Of a stretch of 64,000 nucleotides of DNA, positions 44,881 through 54,975 are shown piece by piece. The translations under genes and the position numbers were made by a program. This stretch comes from Stygiobacter electus (GTDB taxonomy: Bacteria; Bacteroidota; Ignavibacteria; Ignavibacteriales; Melioribacteraceae). The notes under the pieces were generated by a model, which was given only the letters and a program-made list of their open reading frames with translations, was not told the origin of the DNA and searched no databases. The first letter of the stretch is position 1. Each line of letters begins with the position of its first letter. The stretch lies in the NCBI GenBank assembly GCA_029210465.1, contig JARGDL010000004.1, positions 124,001 through 188,000 of the forward strand. The letters run 5' to 3'.

Positions 44881-44884
44881 ATTT

Positions 44885-45787
44885 TCACCTCTTAATTTTT
44901 GCGTTTCTAATTTTATCAACAAGTTCAATTGATGGACGAGCATCTTTTATTCTTAATCCTTTCCCAACTAAAATGTTCTGATACACAAGTGTATGCAAAT
45001 CCTGAAATCCATCTGAAAATTCAATTTCATTATTATCCATCTTTAAACTTCTTAAAGTTCTTTTGTTTGTTTTAGAAATATTGTTGGGTAAATCTTTTTC
45101 ATCAATGGATAAAAACCATTTTACAAATGCGTTATCAAATTCAATATAACCTGAAGCTTTATCAAAATCTCTTTGATTAACTTCTACAGCTACAGCTTTT
45201 CCAAATAAGTAAATCATAAGATCAAAAAGATGAATTCCAATATTCATTACAATGCCACCCGATTTAGTTTCATCACCTTTCCATGAATAATGATACCAAT
45301 TACCACGTGGAGTAATGTATTTTAATTCAACTTCATACTTTTTTTTAGTTCCAATTTTTTCTTTTAGAAAAATTATTTGAGGATGATATCTAAGTTGCAT
45401 AATTGTAAAAACATTTTTCTTTGTATTTTCTTCCAACTTCTCTAATAAATCCAAATTATGAGGAAATAAAACAATTGGTTTTTCACAAATTGCATTTATG
45501 TTATTGTGCAATGCAAGTCGAATTTGTGTGTCGTGTAAATAGTTTGGTGAACAGATTGTTAAATAGTCTATATCATTCCTTTTAGAAATGAATCTTTCAA
45601 ATCGTTCGTAACTATTAAAATAAAAAGCATGTGGAAAATAATTATCTAATATCCCAACTGAATCATTTGGATCGTAAGCAGCAACAAGTTTATTGTTGGT
45701 TTCTTTAATAGCTTTTAAGTGTCGTGGTGCAATATATCCACCAACACCAGTAATAAGAAAGTTTTTAGAAGTTTGTTCGTTATCCAT
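44885..45787 (-). CDS. wbpB: UDP-N-acetyl-2-amino-2-deoxyglucuronate 3-dehydrogenase (WbpB-like, Gfo/Idh/MocA family)
   Basis: A 300-residue NAD-dependent oxidoreductase making the 3-keto sugar for amination by the WbpE-type enzyme. The Rossmann start is NFLITGVGGYIAPRHLKAI (about 9-27); INAICEKPIVL (about 97-107) is the conserved EKP motif; GIVMNIGIHLFDLMIYLFG (about 185-203) contains the catalytic-site histidine and aspartate. The GVGGYIAPRHLKAIK wording is typical of WbpB/WlbA. Its ATG directly follows the TAA of the C25 peptidase gene with no gap, and the next gene, wbpD, is read from a TTG inside the same ribosome-site overlap. Confidence 0.88.
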   Translation of the reverse strand: MDNEQTSKNFLITGVGGYIAPRHLKAIKETNNKLVAAYDPNDSVGILDNYFPHAFYFNSYERFERFISKRNDIDYLTICSPNYLHDTQIRLALHNNINAICEKPIVLFPHNLDLLEKLEENTKKNVFTIMQLRYHPQIIFLKEKIGTKKKYEVELKYITPRGNWYHYSWKGDETKSGGIVMNIGIHLFDLMIYLFGKAVAVEVNQRDFDKASGYIEFDNAFVKWFLSIDEKDLPNNISKTNKRTLRSLKMDNNEIEFSDGFQDLHTLVYQNILVGKGLRIKDARPSIELVDKIRNAKIKR

Positions 45788-48700
45788 TTATTCTACTTTT
45801 GCAAGTTTACCAATTTTACTAATTATTTTATCATCTTTTTTAATTACTAATTTATAAAGATAAACTCCGTTCGCAATTTTATTCCCTTCAGCATCTTTAC
45901 CATCCCAAGTTATTGAATTGAAATCATATTTCAACAAATTATTGGCCATATTTATTTCTTTAATTTTTCTGCCAGCAATTGTATATATAATTATTTTTAG
46001 TTCGTCCGGCAATGAAGTTAATTTGAATGTAAAATCAGTTTTGTCTTTCATTGGGTTTGGATAATTATACACATCAATCAATTCAAAAGAATTTTTCACT
46101 ATAAATTTTTTCACTACTCCAGTTGAATCAATTAAATCATTAGTTGCATTTCTACCTACGACTTTTAATGTGTATTCGCCTTCATTGAGGTTGGGTTTAT
46201 AATTCACAATAACTTTTGGATTAGTATTTGAGAAGTTGACATTTATTGAATTAGTTTTATATGGAATTCTAATGTTATTTAGATAAATATCAATTTTTGA
46301 TGTATCAGTTATTGGGATTAAAGATTCGTCATTTAATTTAATTTCAATATTTGGATTTGAAGAAACATAATCACCATCATAGATATTATTTCCATCAATG
46401 GTTAAAAAGATTTTTGCTGGTTTATTATTTTTCTTTACAAATATTGGAAGAGAATAAAAGTTGTTATCTTTATACAATTCATCAATTTTATTTTCACTAT
46501 CAATTTTAATATTCAAATCATATTTCCCATTTGATTTATTTGTTGAAAAATCAGTTGAAAATTCCTTGTATTTATTAAAAGGAATGGAATCAACAACTTG
46601 TTCATAAATTACTTGAGATTCATTTTTTGAAACAGCTTCAACTTTTACTTTGAAATTTTTAGCTGTTGTTTCTCCTACATTGTAAACTCTGAATACAAGT
46701 TTTGTTTTTTCTCCAAGCTCGAGTGAATCTTTTGTTACTGAGACAGTCTGGTAATTAATAGCAAGTTCAGGTAATTCAACGTAACCGATCGAAAATGATT
46801 TGATTGATGGTGAGTTTAATAATGAATCCGAATAAAGCTCAGCTTTAAGTTTTATGTAAGGATATTCTTTTGCATCAATTTTAGAAATATCAATTATGTT
46901 ATTTTCACTTGTCTGAAGATCATAAATTTTATCACTCTTATCTTTTCCTATTATGTTAACTTTTATTTTTGAATCTTTAATCAAGTTTTTGTTTATTTCA
47001 ATTTGTTTCCATGAATTTACAGGTCCAACAAAGCTTGTTTCAATAGTACCTACTTTTTGTTTGAGAACAAAAGTTGTATCAACATAAATAAGTCCATCAT
47101 AAGGACCTTTAATAATTTCAATCACATCTTTTGGATTTGCACCTTTTTTCCCAATTAGCGCCCAAGATCCTCTGAATTTAAGTTGATCTATTTTTGTGCT
47201 TCCTAAAGTTTTAATTGCATTTTTTAATTCAGCAGTGATGTTGTTAGCTGCATCATCACTAACACCCATAGCAACAATTTTTCCATTTGGAATTGAATTT
47301 ATATAATCAGCAAGTTTTTTAACATTTGTAGGATTATTAAATAGATTATACCATTCAGAAAATTCGACATTAAATGTCAAAGGATCAAAAACAACTATTC
47401 CCATTCCTGCGAAATAAGAATTGGTTAATAAGTTAATTCCATTTTTTGCAATGACACATGTAGCACCAGCAGACCAACCAGCAGATGTAACTGAAATATT
47501 AACATCATTATTTTTAATTTTTATTCCATCATTCATTAAATGTGTATTGCTATAAAATAAGTTTGATAACGAAGTCGTATCATCATAAATGATATAATCT
47601 TTCTTAAACTTTTTAAATGATTTAGGAAATGAATAATTGTTATTATTTAAATCTAATTTATAACGAAACCAAAATCTTCCCGAAGTTAAATCTGATATAT
47701 TAATAAATGTCCTTAATGTATCTAACATTACGCTTTTTTCAGTTGGATTAGAAAAAGTAGAGTCTTTTGATATTTGATACTTAAGAAATAATTTTTTTTC
47801 GTTTGAAAATGTTGGATTTAAAATCATAAGTGAATCTTTAACTGAATTTTCATTTTGAGTTATTAATAGATCTCTAATTTCAGTTGAATAAACTTTTATT
47901 TGATAAGTTAATTGGTTATCATCTTCATAAATTTCATCAATTTCATTACTGGAATCTAAAAATATTTTAATGTTATGATCACCGGGCTTGTTTTTGATTT
48001 TGATTGAATAATTTAAACTATCTAAATACTTTGGTAATAAAATTCTTTTACGAAGAATATTTTCAGTTTTATTCATGTATGAATGTTCGAAAGAAATATT
48101 CATACTATCAATTTTTGCTTGACCTAAATTTTTAATATTTAATTTTATAGATATAGAATCTTTGTCAGATGTAGGATTAATTATATTTAATTTAATATCA
48201 TTTTTAGTAATAACTAAATTCGGTTTCTGTGGAATTGGAATTTTAATTATTGGATCACCAATTAATGTATTAGTTAAAGAAAATATTTTGGTTGAAGTAT
48301 TACTACCAGAATTGCTAAACATTGAAGCTTTAGCTTTTAAAATTGCATCACCAACTTCGTAATTATTTGTTTTTAATAAATTCTCATAAAAATATTTTGG
48401 TACAATATAAGCTGTTGAAGTAAAGCCCAATGAAGAATTGCCAATGTAACCAATTGCTTGTCCATTTTTATTTAAAACAAATCTTTCACCAAAACAAACT
48501 ATTTCTGGTTCTGCAAATTTATTTGTTGAACAACCAAAATCTGTGATTAATGGATTTTTATTATAAACATTTGATAACTGATCAATTTCACTAATGCTAT
48601 TATCCCAAGTTGAAGTTCCACTGTGCCCTAAATATGAAATAAATAATCCTCCATTTCTAATTTTAGTAGAAACTTCATCAGCAGAGTAAGGACCAAAATC

Positions 48701-51115
48701 AGTTTGTGGATTTGTTGTTTTATAAAAGTGTGTATAATTACCAGCTATTGGTATCGGTTCAATATAATTTTTTATGATATAATCATTTATACTTTTAAGA
48801 GTATTTATTTGATTAATATCATTTGAAGGACCGCCAGAAAAAAACAAAAACCGTTTATTAAATTCATCATATTTAGAATTATAAATATTAATGACTTTTG
48901 ATAAATAAAAATCTAATTCAGAGCTGTTGTTGATAGGTAATCGTCCAAATTTTAACTGTGGAATTGTAATTAGATTATCCCAAACAGCAAACCAATTGTC
49001 ACTTACTGGATAACCAAAAGATGGAATATAATTTCTTCCTCCTTTTACTCCTGTTGCTTTAAAGAAGTAATCTTTGTAATCATAATTAGCATCACCAATT
49101 AAAATTGTGTATAAAGGTTTTGGAATATTTCTTTTTTGAAAAGTAGTAAATAAAAATAAACGAATTGAATTTGGATCAGGATAACCAAAAGAATATTCAT
49201 CAAAAATATCTTCTACATTAAATACTTCGGTTTTAACTTTATAAAATTTAGATATTTGACTTACATATTCATTTACACTTTTGATAAAATTATTATGTGT
49301 TATTGCAATGTAATCTACTTGATCAGTTTTATTTCTATAATTTTTGAAATTCTTATATGAAATAAATTTTGGTGTATTAAAATTATTTTTTGATATCACT
49401 ATATATTTATCATTGGCTTTAATAGTATCAGCAAATATTAAATTATTATTGAGTAAAGTATAATTACTAATTAGCTTAAATCGATCGTATAATTTTAGAA
49501 TTATATATTCTTGATTATTTGCATTATTAATTTTAATTGTTTTAACAGCATTATTTACAGCATTATTTACATCATTATAAATTTCAAAAATGAGATTATC
49601 ATTTTCCAATTTCAGTTTTCGTGGATATTCATATTCATACCAATCTACTGCAATAGTGTTTATTGATGTTCCATTATTATAATTTTTAACTGAAATTACA
49701 TTATTAGTCTGTTTTAATAAGTTTGAATTCAATTTACCTTTTAACAACGCTTGATCATATCTATTTATGGAAATTGAATCTAGTAAGTAATTATTCACTC
49801 TTAATGTTAAATTATGTGCATTATTAATTTGATTAGAACCACCGCTTGAACCTTTGAAGTAAAAGTAGGCATCTTTATTTGGCATCAAATCAGTTGTATT
49901 AAAATTATAATTTCGGATTGTGCCTGAATATAACCATTGAGATTGATGAAAATACCACGTTTTGTTACCCAAATAATTAGGCATTTGATTTTGTAGTTCA
50001 TCATTATTGGCAAAGAAAAGAACTTGATTATCTTCAACATGATTAAATGATTTGTAATAATTAATTGTATCATTCGAGCTTAAAACACTTTTTGAAATTG
50101 GTATTCTTAAGCCATTAGTTTTACCCCAAGTTAAAAAATAATATGTTGTGTCAGTAAACCTATCAAGATATTCACGATATTCTTCATTCTTAGAATTTGT
50201 TAATCTGTAATCTTTTTTGGAATAATTTTTCTTTCCATAAAATATTAAGTAATCTGAATCAGAAAAATTATTTTCATCTTTTCCAAAGAAATAAATTGGA
50301 ACTTCCTTACCTGATTCAAAAAGCTGAAATGTTTTAGGTATGATTAATGAAGTATTAACACCAAAATTTTCTAAATCCTTTTTTTCAATTTTATAAATTC
50401 CATCTGCATACGTCCCAATTTTAACATAATGTAAATTGTAATCAATCCAATTGCCGGTTGAATCATTCAGAAATATGTTTTGAAAATTTTTTGGAGAAAC
50501 AATACCAGTATTTTCAATTATTGAAGAAGTAAGTGGATCAATATTTTGGTTTTTATTTTCATTATTATCAAAATGTTCATCAAACTGAAATTTTAATTTT
50601 ATATTTTTTCTTTCAATTATAGTTGCATCGTTCGAATTAAAATAGTGAGTATTAATTTTAATAATTGCACAATAATTATCACGATACCAACCGTAACCAA
50701 TAATTTCATAAATCTTATCAATAGTGTTAGAACTAAAATTATTTTCAACGTTGTATTCCTTTTCTATCAATGTTGTATCATTAATTTTTTCCAAGGAAGG
50801 ATTTAATGAAGGTATAGATTTTTCATTTACAATTTCGTCGTAAGATATTACTGAAATTTTTGGTTTTATGTTTTGTGGAATCGAGATCAATAATAATTTG
50901 GAAGGTAATTTTATTTGTCCTTCTTTTGCTGGATTTTTAAATTCATGATAATCTATAATTTTATATTGTCCAACATTTTTAATATTAAAATCATATTTAT
51001 CATTCCCAATTGATACAATAAAACCATTTTCAATTTTTTCAATTTTATTTTGTGCAATAATATTTGATAAAATACCGAGGGTAATAAAAAATAAAATTAT
51101 AAATTTATTTCTCAT
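45788..51115 (-). CDS. Gingipain-type C25 cysteine peptidase, PorU2-like T9SS sortase candidate
   Basis: A 1775-residue exported protein. After the signal peptide (ending IIAQN, about residue 22) a long N-terminal part (to about 590) contains YVKIGTYADGIYKIEKKDLE, a pattern of PorU-related proteins. The C25 peptidase domain (about 595-960) shows the catalytic histidine in ISYLGHSGTSTWD (about 829) and the cysteine in ITDFGCSTNKF (about 862). Then follow CARDB-like domains (about 975-1100 and 1500-1600) and a C-terminal domain with YNYPNPMKDKTDF and IIYTIAGRKIKEI (about 1685 on), a FlgD/T9SS-type fold. Larger than P. gingivalis PorU, it fits the PorU2-type proteins. It could be a sortase or a surface protease. 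It overlaps the WecG-type gene by 11 bases and abuts wbpB. Confidence 0.82.
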   Translation of the reverse strand: MRNKFIILFFITLGILSNIIAQNKIEKIENGFIVSIGNDKYDFNIKNVGQYKIIDYHEFKNPAKEGQIKLPSKLLLISIPQNIKPKISVISYDEIVNEKSIPSLNPSLEKINDTTLIEKEYNVENNFSSNTIDKIYEIIGYGWYRDNYCAIIKINTHYFNSNDATIIERKNIKLKFQFDEHFDNNENKNQNIDPLTSSIIENTGIVSPKNFQNIFLNDSTGNWIDYNLHYVKIGTYADGIYKIEKKDLENFGVNTSLIIPKTFQLFESGKEVPIYFFGKDENNFSDSDYLIFYGKKNYSKKDYRLTNSKNEEYREYLDRFTDTTYYFLTWGKTNGLRIPISKSVLSSNDTINYYKSFNHVEDNQVLFFANNDELQNQMPNYLGNKTWYFHQSQWLYSGTIRNYNFNTTDLMPNKDAYFYFKGSSGGSNQINNAHNLTLRVNNYLLDSISINRYDQALLKGKLNSNLLKQTNNVISVKNYNNGTSINTIAVDWYEYEYPRKLKLENDNLIFEIYNDVNNAVNNAVKTIKINNANNQEYIILKLYDRFKLISNYTLLNNNLIFADTIKANDKYIVISKNNFNTPKFISYKNFKNYRNKTDQVDYIAITHNNFIKSVNEYVSQISKFYKVKTEVFNVEDIFDEYSFGYPDPNSIRLFLFTTFQKRNIPKPLYTILIGDANYDYKDYFFKATGVKGGRNYIPSFGYPVSDNWFAVWDNLITIPQLKFGRLPINNSSELDFYLSKVINIYNSKYDEFNKRFLFFSGGPSNDINQINTLKSINDYIIKNYIEPIPIAGNYTHFYKTTNPQTDFGPYSADEVSTKIRNGGLFISYLGHSGTSTWDNSISEIDQLSNVYNKNPLITDFGCSTNKFAEPEIVCFGERFVLNKNGQAIGYIGNSSLGFTSTAYIVPKYFYENLLKTNNYEVGDAILKAKASMFSNSGSNTSTKIFSLTNTLIGDPIIKIPIPQKPNLVITKNDIKLNIINPTSDKDSISIKLNIKNLGQAKIDSMNISFEHSYMNKTENILRKRILLPKYLDSLNYSIKIKNKPGDHNIKIFLDSSNEIDEIYEDDNQLTYQIKVYSTEIRDLLITQNENSVKDSLMILNPTFSNEKKLFLKYQISKDSTFSNPTEKSVMLDTLRTFINISDLTSGRFWFRYKLDLNNNNYSFPKSFKKFKKDYIIYDDTTSLSNLFYSNTHLMNDGIKIKNNDVNISVTSAGWSAGATCVIAKNGINLLTNSYFAGMGIVVFDPLTFNVEFSEWYNLFNNPTNVKKLADYINSIPNGKIVAMGVSDDAANNITAELKNAIKTLGSTKIDQLKFRGSWALIGKKGANPKDVIEIIKGPYDGLIYVDTTFVLKQKVGTIETSFVGPVNSWKQIEINKNLIKDSKIKVNIIGKDKSDKIYDLQTSENNIIDISKIDAKEYPYIKLKAELYSDSLLNSPSIKSFSIGYVELPELAINYQTVSVTKDSLELGEKTKLVFRVYNVGETTAKNFKVKVEAVSKNESQVIYEQVVDSIPFNKYKEFSTDFSTNKSNGKYDLNIKIDSENKIDELYKDNNFYSLPIFVKKNNKPAKIFLTIDGNNIYDGDYVSSNPNIEIKLNDESLIPITDTSKIDIYLNNIRIPYKTNSINVNFSNTNPKVIVNYKPNLNEGEYTLKVVGRNATNDLIDSTGVVKKFIVKNSFELIDVYNYPNPMKDKTDFTFKLTSLPDELKIIIYTIAGRKIKEINMANNLLKYDFNSITWDGKDAEGNKIANGVYLYKLVIKKDDKIISKIGKLAKVE

Positions 51116-51860
51116 GATTATAAGCTGTCTTTAGATTGATAAACTTATATTTAATTACTCTAAAAATAAATAATGGAATACCGAATAAATATCTTTTCCA
51201 TAAACGATTGGGATCATTTAATAATCTTACTAACCATTCAAGACCTAATTTTCGCATTAATTTTATTCCACGTTTTTTAGTACCAGCAAAGACTTTAATT
51301 CCATCACCAACTGCAATTATAATTTTTGTATTAATACTACCTTTATTTTCAATAATCCATTCTTCTTGTTTAGGCGAACCTAATCCAACAACAAGAATAT
51401 CCGGATTTGAATTATTTATTTCAATAATCAAATTATCATTATTGTATCTAAATCCATTACAACTTCCAGCTATCTTTAATTCAGGATGCCTTTTTTGAAT
51501 TTTACTTAATGACTCTTCAGTATCTCCAAAAAAAAAGATTGACCATTTTTCTTTTAATGATTTGTTAATAAGCTCAATATAAAAGTCAGAACCTGTAATT
51601 CTCTTTGTAAAACCATTTTTACCATATAAAAATTTTGAAGCTAAAAATACGCCAATACCATCAGGATGAATTAAACTGAACTTATTTAATACTTCACCAA
51701 ATTTATAATCCTTTAATGCTAAGTTAATTGTTTGGATATTGGCATATGAAATATTTTTTTGCTCTTCATCAAACGACGAATCCATTAAAAAGCGCAATAT
51801 ATCAGAGTAATCAACTTTATTAATTTGAATATTAAAAAATTTTAGTTTACTAATTTTCAT
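51105..51860 (-). CDS. WecG/TagA/CpsF-family glycosyltransferase
   Basis: A 251-residue enzyme of the family that transfers a HexNAc or ManNAc-type sugar to a lipid-linked acceptor on the inner face of the membrane. HPDGIGVFLASKFLYG, RITGSDFYIELI, FFFGDTEESLSKIQ and ILVVGLGSPKQEEWI are the conserved segments, and VGLGSPKQE is diagnostic. I place the start at the ATG at 51860, overlapping the preceding gene's stop by 11 bases; a longer frame to 51905 is possible. It has no transmembrane anchor at the C-terminus other than a weakly hydrophobic tail. Confidence 0.88.
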   Translation of the reverse strand: MKISKLKFFNIQINKVDYSDILRFLMDSSFDEEQKNISYANIQTINLALKDYKFGEVLNKFSLIHPDGIGVFLASKFLYGKNGFTKRITGSDFYIELINKSLKEKWSIFFFGDTEESLSKIQKRHPELKIAGSCNGFRYNNDNLIIEINNSNPDILVVGLGSPKQEEWIIENKGSINTKIIIAVGDGIKVFAGTKKRGIKLMRKLGLEWLVRLLNDPNRLWKRYLFGIPLFIFRVIKYKFINLKTAYNHEK

Positions 51861-52944
51861 TGAGAATTTTGAAATATAAATTGTTATAGTGCGGAATGAT
51901 ACCATTAACTGTGTAATTATTTAAAACTTTGCTATAAAGATTTTCTGCTAATTGATTAGCATAATTTTTATCACGATAAATTTTCAGAATTTTATTTTGC
52001 AAGTCAATTGAATTAGCAGACTCAAAAAGCAACCCATCTTTTTCATTTTCAATCAACTCAGAGATACCATCAACATTACTACCAATTAATGATTTTTTCA
52101 TCAATCCAGCTTCAAGCATTACAAGAGGAAATGGATCTTTTCTAGATGGCAATACAAATAAATCAAGTAGTTGGAAGTAATTAAAAATATCTTTTCGTGA
52201 GTTAATTACTCTACTCTTTAATTTATTTTGAGTAATGAATTCATTGATTATGTATTCATCTTTTCCATTTCCAATTAATAATAAAAATAAGTCTTTATGT
52301 AATTTACTTATGTTAAGAAAAGCTTCTAGTAAAACATCAATTCCCTTTTCTTCAAAGTTCAACCGGCCAAAATAACCTATAACAAATTTATTAGATGGAA
52401 TATCAAGAAAGTTCAATAATTCTGTTTTTGTTTTAGTAAGTGCAAATTCTTTAGGATCAACCATATTGTAAATAACATTTATTCGTTTTTCATCTACATT
52501 AAATTCATTAATTAAGTGAGTTTTAATTGATTTACTGCAGGCAATTAAAATATCTGCTTTATAACTAAATAATTTGTAATTATAAACTTTGCTTTGAACT
52601 GAAGTAATAGTTTTTATTTTTAAAATATGTGAAATAAAAAACGCAAGTAAATCAAAATATCGATGATGAGAATGAATGATATTGATTCGGTTTTGTTTGC
52701 AATATGTAAAAAGTTTTATAAGATGTTTGATAAATCCTAATATTGAATTCTTATGATCTTTTAGAACAACTGGTTTAATGTTTATAGAATCAAATCTAGA
52801 AAAACCATCACCACCAAAACAAGCGACATAAAGATTGAATAGAGATGATGTATTTTTTGCAATTAAGTAAATAGTTTTTGACACTCCGCAAGAAATATTA
52901 AGATAATTTTGCAGGTGAAGAATATTTGCTTTTTTCTCACTCAC
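51850..52944 (-). CDS. Glycosyltransferase family 4 (GT-B fold)
   Basis: A 364-residue retaining glycosyltransferase. An N-terminal ISCGVSKTIYLIAKNT (about 17-32) and NIIHSHHRYFDLLAF are followed by the donor-binding half with YFGRLNFEEKGIDVLLEAF (about 193-211), and LPSRKDPFPLVMLEAGLMKK (about 267-286), which holds the EX7E-type motif. It resembles the protein encoded at 53899-54975, sharing the CGVSK opening, so the two are likely paralogues. Acceptor and donor cannot be told. It overlaps the upstream GT2 gene by eight bases. Confidence 0.88.
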   Translation of the reverse strand: MSEKKANILHLQNYLNISCGVSKTIYLIAKNTSSLFNLYVACFGGDGFSRFDSINIKPVVLKDHKNSILGFIKHLIKLFTYCKQNRINIIHSHHRYFDLLAFFISHILKIKTITSVQSKVYNYKLFSYKADILIACSKSIKTHLINEFNVDEKRINVIYNMVDPKEFALTKTKTELLNFLDIPSNKFVIGYFGRLNFEEKGIDVLLEAFLNISKLHKDLFLLLIGNGKDEYIINEFITQNKLKSRVINSRKDIFNYFQLLDLFVLPSRKDPFPLVMLEAGLMKKSLIGSNVDGISELIENEKDGLLFESANSIDLQNKILKIYRDKNYANQLAENLYSKVLNNYTVNGIIPHYNNLYFKILNEN

Positions 52945-53902
52945 CTATCAACCCCAAAACTTTATCAAATTCATTTTGTATATCATTCCTACTCAACAAT
53001 CTTTGGATCTGATACTCAAGTCTAAGTCTTATTCGTTTATCCTTTAAGTAGTCAAGAAATTTTTCAGGTAAATACGAAAGAAGAAATGTAATTAAAAGTT
53101 TTATGTTCCATTGATTTAAACCAGCTTCAATCCAATATTTTCTTGCTAAATTTTTATCACCATAGAAAAACTCACGCCAGCCTTTTATCATTAATTGCTC
53201 TTTCGAAGAGGTTATACCAAAATGCTCACTTAATTTATCAAAATATGGTTTTTGAATTTTATAAATAAGGTTTTTCTTTTTCATTGTTTCTGTTGTGCTC
53301 ATAGAATTATTTCTTAAACGTTGATAATAGAAAAATTCAGGTAGAATAATTATTTCGATATCATTCAATATCCTTAACAATAATTCATAATCTCCAAAAG
53401 CAATTAAATTTGAATTATGAGCACCTCTGTTCAATATGAATTTTCTGTTATACATTACAGAAGGGCCTAAATGACCATGCAATGCTATTTTTTTATTGAT
53501 TAATTGTAAATTGTTTTTAGTTGATAGTTCATATAAAATTTTATTTTTTTTAAAGAATGCTGTATTGGTGTAGATTAAATTATTCCCCTTTTTTATTAAT
53601 TGAAATTGCTGTAATATTTTTTGGGGATGAATAATATCATCTGCATCACAAAAGGAAACCCAATCATATTTTGCCCTATTTAGCCCTATATTTATTGCAG
53701 AACTATAACCAATATGTTCTATCTTAAAATAATTTATTCTCTTATCATCAAATCTTTTAACAATATGCTCAGTATTATCTGTAGAGCCATCATCGATAAT
53801 CAGTAATTCAAAATCTTTATAAGTTTGATTTAAGACGCTTTTTATTGCTTGTGAAATATATTCGCCGCAGTTGTAAGTTGTCATTATAACGGTAACACTC
53901 AT
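52937..53902 (-). CDS. Glycosyltransferase family 2
   Basis: A 321-residue inverting-type glycosyltransferase. VTVIMTTYNCGEYISQAIKS (about 3-22), LLIIDDGSTDNTE (about 33-45) and WVSFCDADDIIHPQ (about 77-90; DXD-type) are standard for the family. The C-terminal third (from about 220) contains basic and aromatic residues suitable for membrane association. It is part of the operon, overlapping the following gene by eight bases and the preceding one by four. Confidence 0.9.
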   Translation of the reverse strand: MSVTVIMTTYNCGEYISQAIKSVLNQTYKDFELLIIDDGSTDNTEHIVKRFDDKRINYFKIEHIGYSSAINIGLNRAKYDWVSFCDADDIIHPQKILQQFQLIKKGNNLIYTNTAFFKKNKILYELSTKNNLQLINKKIALHGHLGPSVMYNRKFILNRGAHNSNLIAFGDYELLLRILNDIEIIILPEFFYYQRLRNNSMSTTETMKKKNLIYKIQKPYFDKLSEHFGITSSKEQLMIKGWREFFYGDKNLARKYWIEAGLNQWNIKLLITFLLSYLPEKFLDYLKDKRIRLRLEYQIQRLLSRNDIQNEFDKVLGLIGE

Positions 53903-54975
53903 TTTAAAATCTCTCTATAAAATGAGATTGTTTCATTAATCATTTTATCTATACTAAAATTTTTACGAGCATCATCATAAATTCTTTCAATTAAATCGTT
54001 GAAATCTTTATAATTTTCAATTGCATATTCCATTTTATTCGATAGATCATTTGGATCATTTACCTTAAAAATTAGACAGTTAATTTTATCTTTTAAAATT
54101 GAATCGTGACCTAAAAAATTTGAGCTTAAAATTAGATTCTTATTTAGAGCTGCTTCAATAATCGTCATTGGAAAACCCTCCGATTTACTTCTGCTAGCTA
54201 TTACGAAAATATTCGTTGATAACAATAGATAATTTAACTCTTTTAATTCTCCAATAAAATTTATACTTACATTTAATTTAGCTGCAAGTTTTTTTAATTC
54301 TAATTCATAATCACCTTTACCTCCGATTAAAAATTCAGCTTTATCTAAGGTCTCCTTTTTTAATCTCCTAATCGCTTGGATAAAAACGTCAAAACCTTTT
54401 TCTGGAATTAGCCTGCCGGCAGAGATTATCTTTAATTTTTTATTAATTGTCTTCATTGAATTCGTCGGGACAGAAATTCCATTCCTTATAAGTTTTATAT
54501 TCCCTGTTTGTTTGTTCTTCTGTTTTCTCAGATAATCATAAACATGTTCATTTACAGTAATAAAGTATTTTGACGGATAATGATTCAGTTTTCCAATTGG
54601 CTCAATAATTCCGTGAACTGTTTGTAGAGTTCTTACTTTAATAAAATAGCTTACTAACCTTGCGATGTTATCTGCATAATGGGTATGCGAATGAATAATA
54701 TGATATTTATTTTTTACCAACAATTTAGACAAAAATAAAAATGCTTTAATAAAATTTATTACTGATCTATTTTCATGTTTAAATACAGGACTAACAATTA
54801 CTTCTTTACACAAACTCTTGTAATCATCAATTGCATCGCCGCCACCACATAGAATTGTAAAATCAACATCTTCTCTCTTCTTTGCTTCGGATAGAAAATA
54901 AAGCAAGTGTTTTGAAACACCACAAGTAGTAAGAAGTTCATTAGTAAAGATTAATATTTTAATTCTATTATTCAC
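53899..54975 (-). CDS. Glycosyltransferase family 4 (GT-B fold)
   Basis: A 358-residue glycosyltransferase. NELLTTCGVSKHLLYFLSEA (about 12-31), IIHSHTHYADNIARL, ISAGRLIPEKGFDVFIQAI (about 186-204) and SRSKSEGFPMTIIEAALNKN (about 262-281) are typical GT4 segments, with the EGFPMTIIEA donor-site motif. It is a likely paralogue of the enzyme at 51850-52944. Donor sugar is unknown. Confidence 0.9.
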   Translation of the reverse strand: MNNRIKILIFTNELLTTCGVSKHLLYFLSEAKKREDVDFTILCGGGDAIDDYKSLCKEVIVSPVFKHENRSVINFIKAFLFLSKLLVKNKYHIIHSHTHYADNIARLVSYFIKVRTLQTVHGIIEPIGKLNHYPSKYFITVNEHVYDYLRKQKNKQTGNIKLIRNGISVPTNSMKTINKKLKIISAGRLIPEKGFDVFIQAIRRLKKETLDKAEFLIGGKGDYELELKKLAAKLNVSINFIGELKELNYLLLSTNIFVIASRSKSEGFPMTIIEAALNKNLILSSNFLGHDSILKDKINCLIFKVNDPNDLSNKMEYAIENYKDFNDLIERIYDDARKNFSIDKMINETISFYREILK

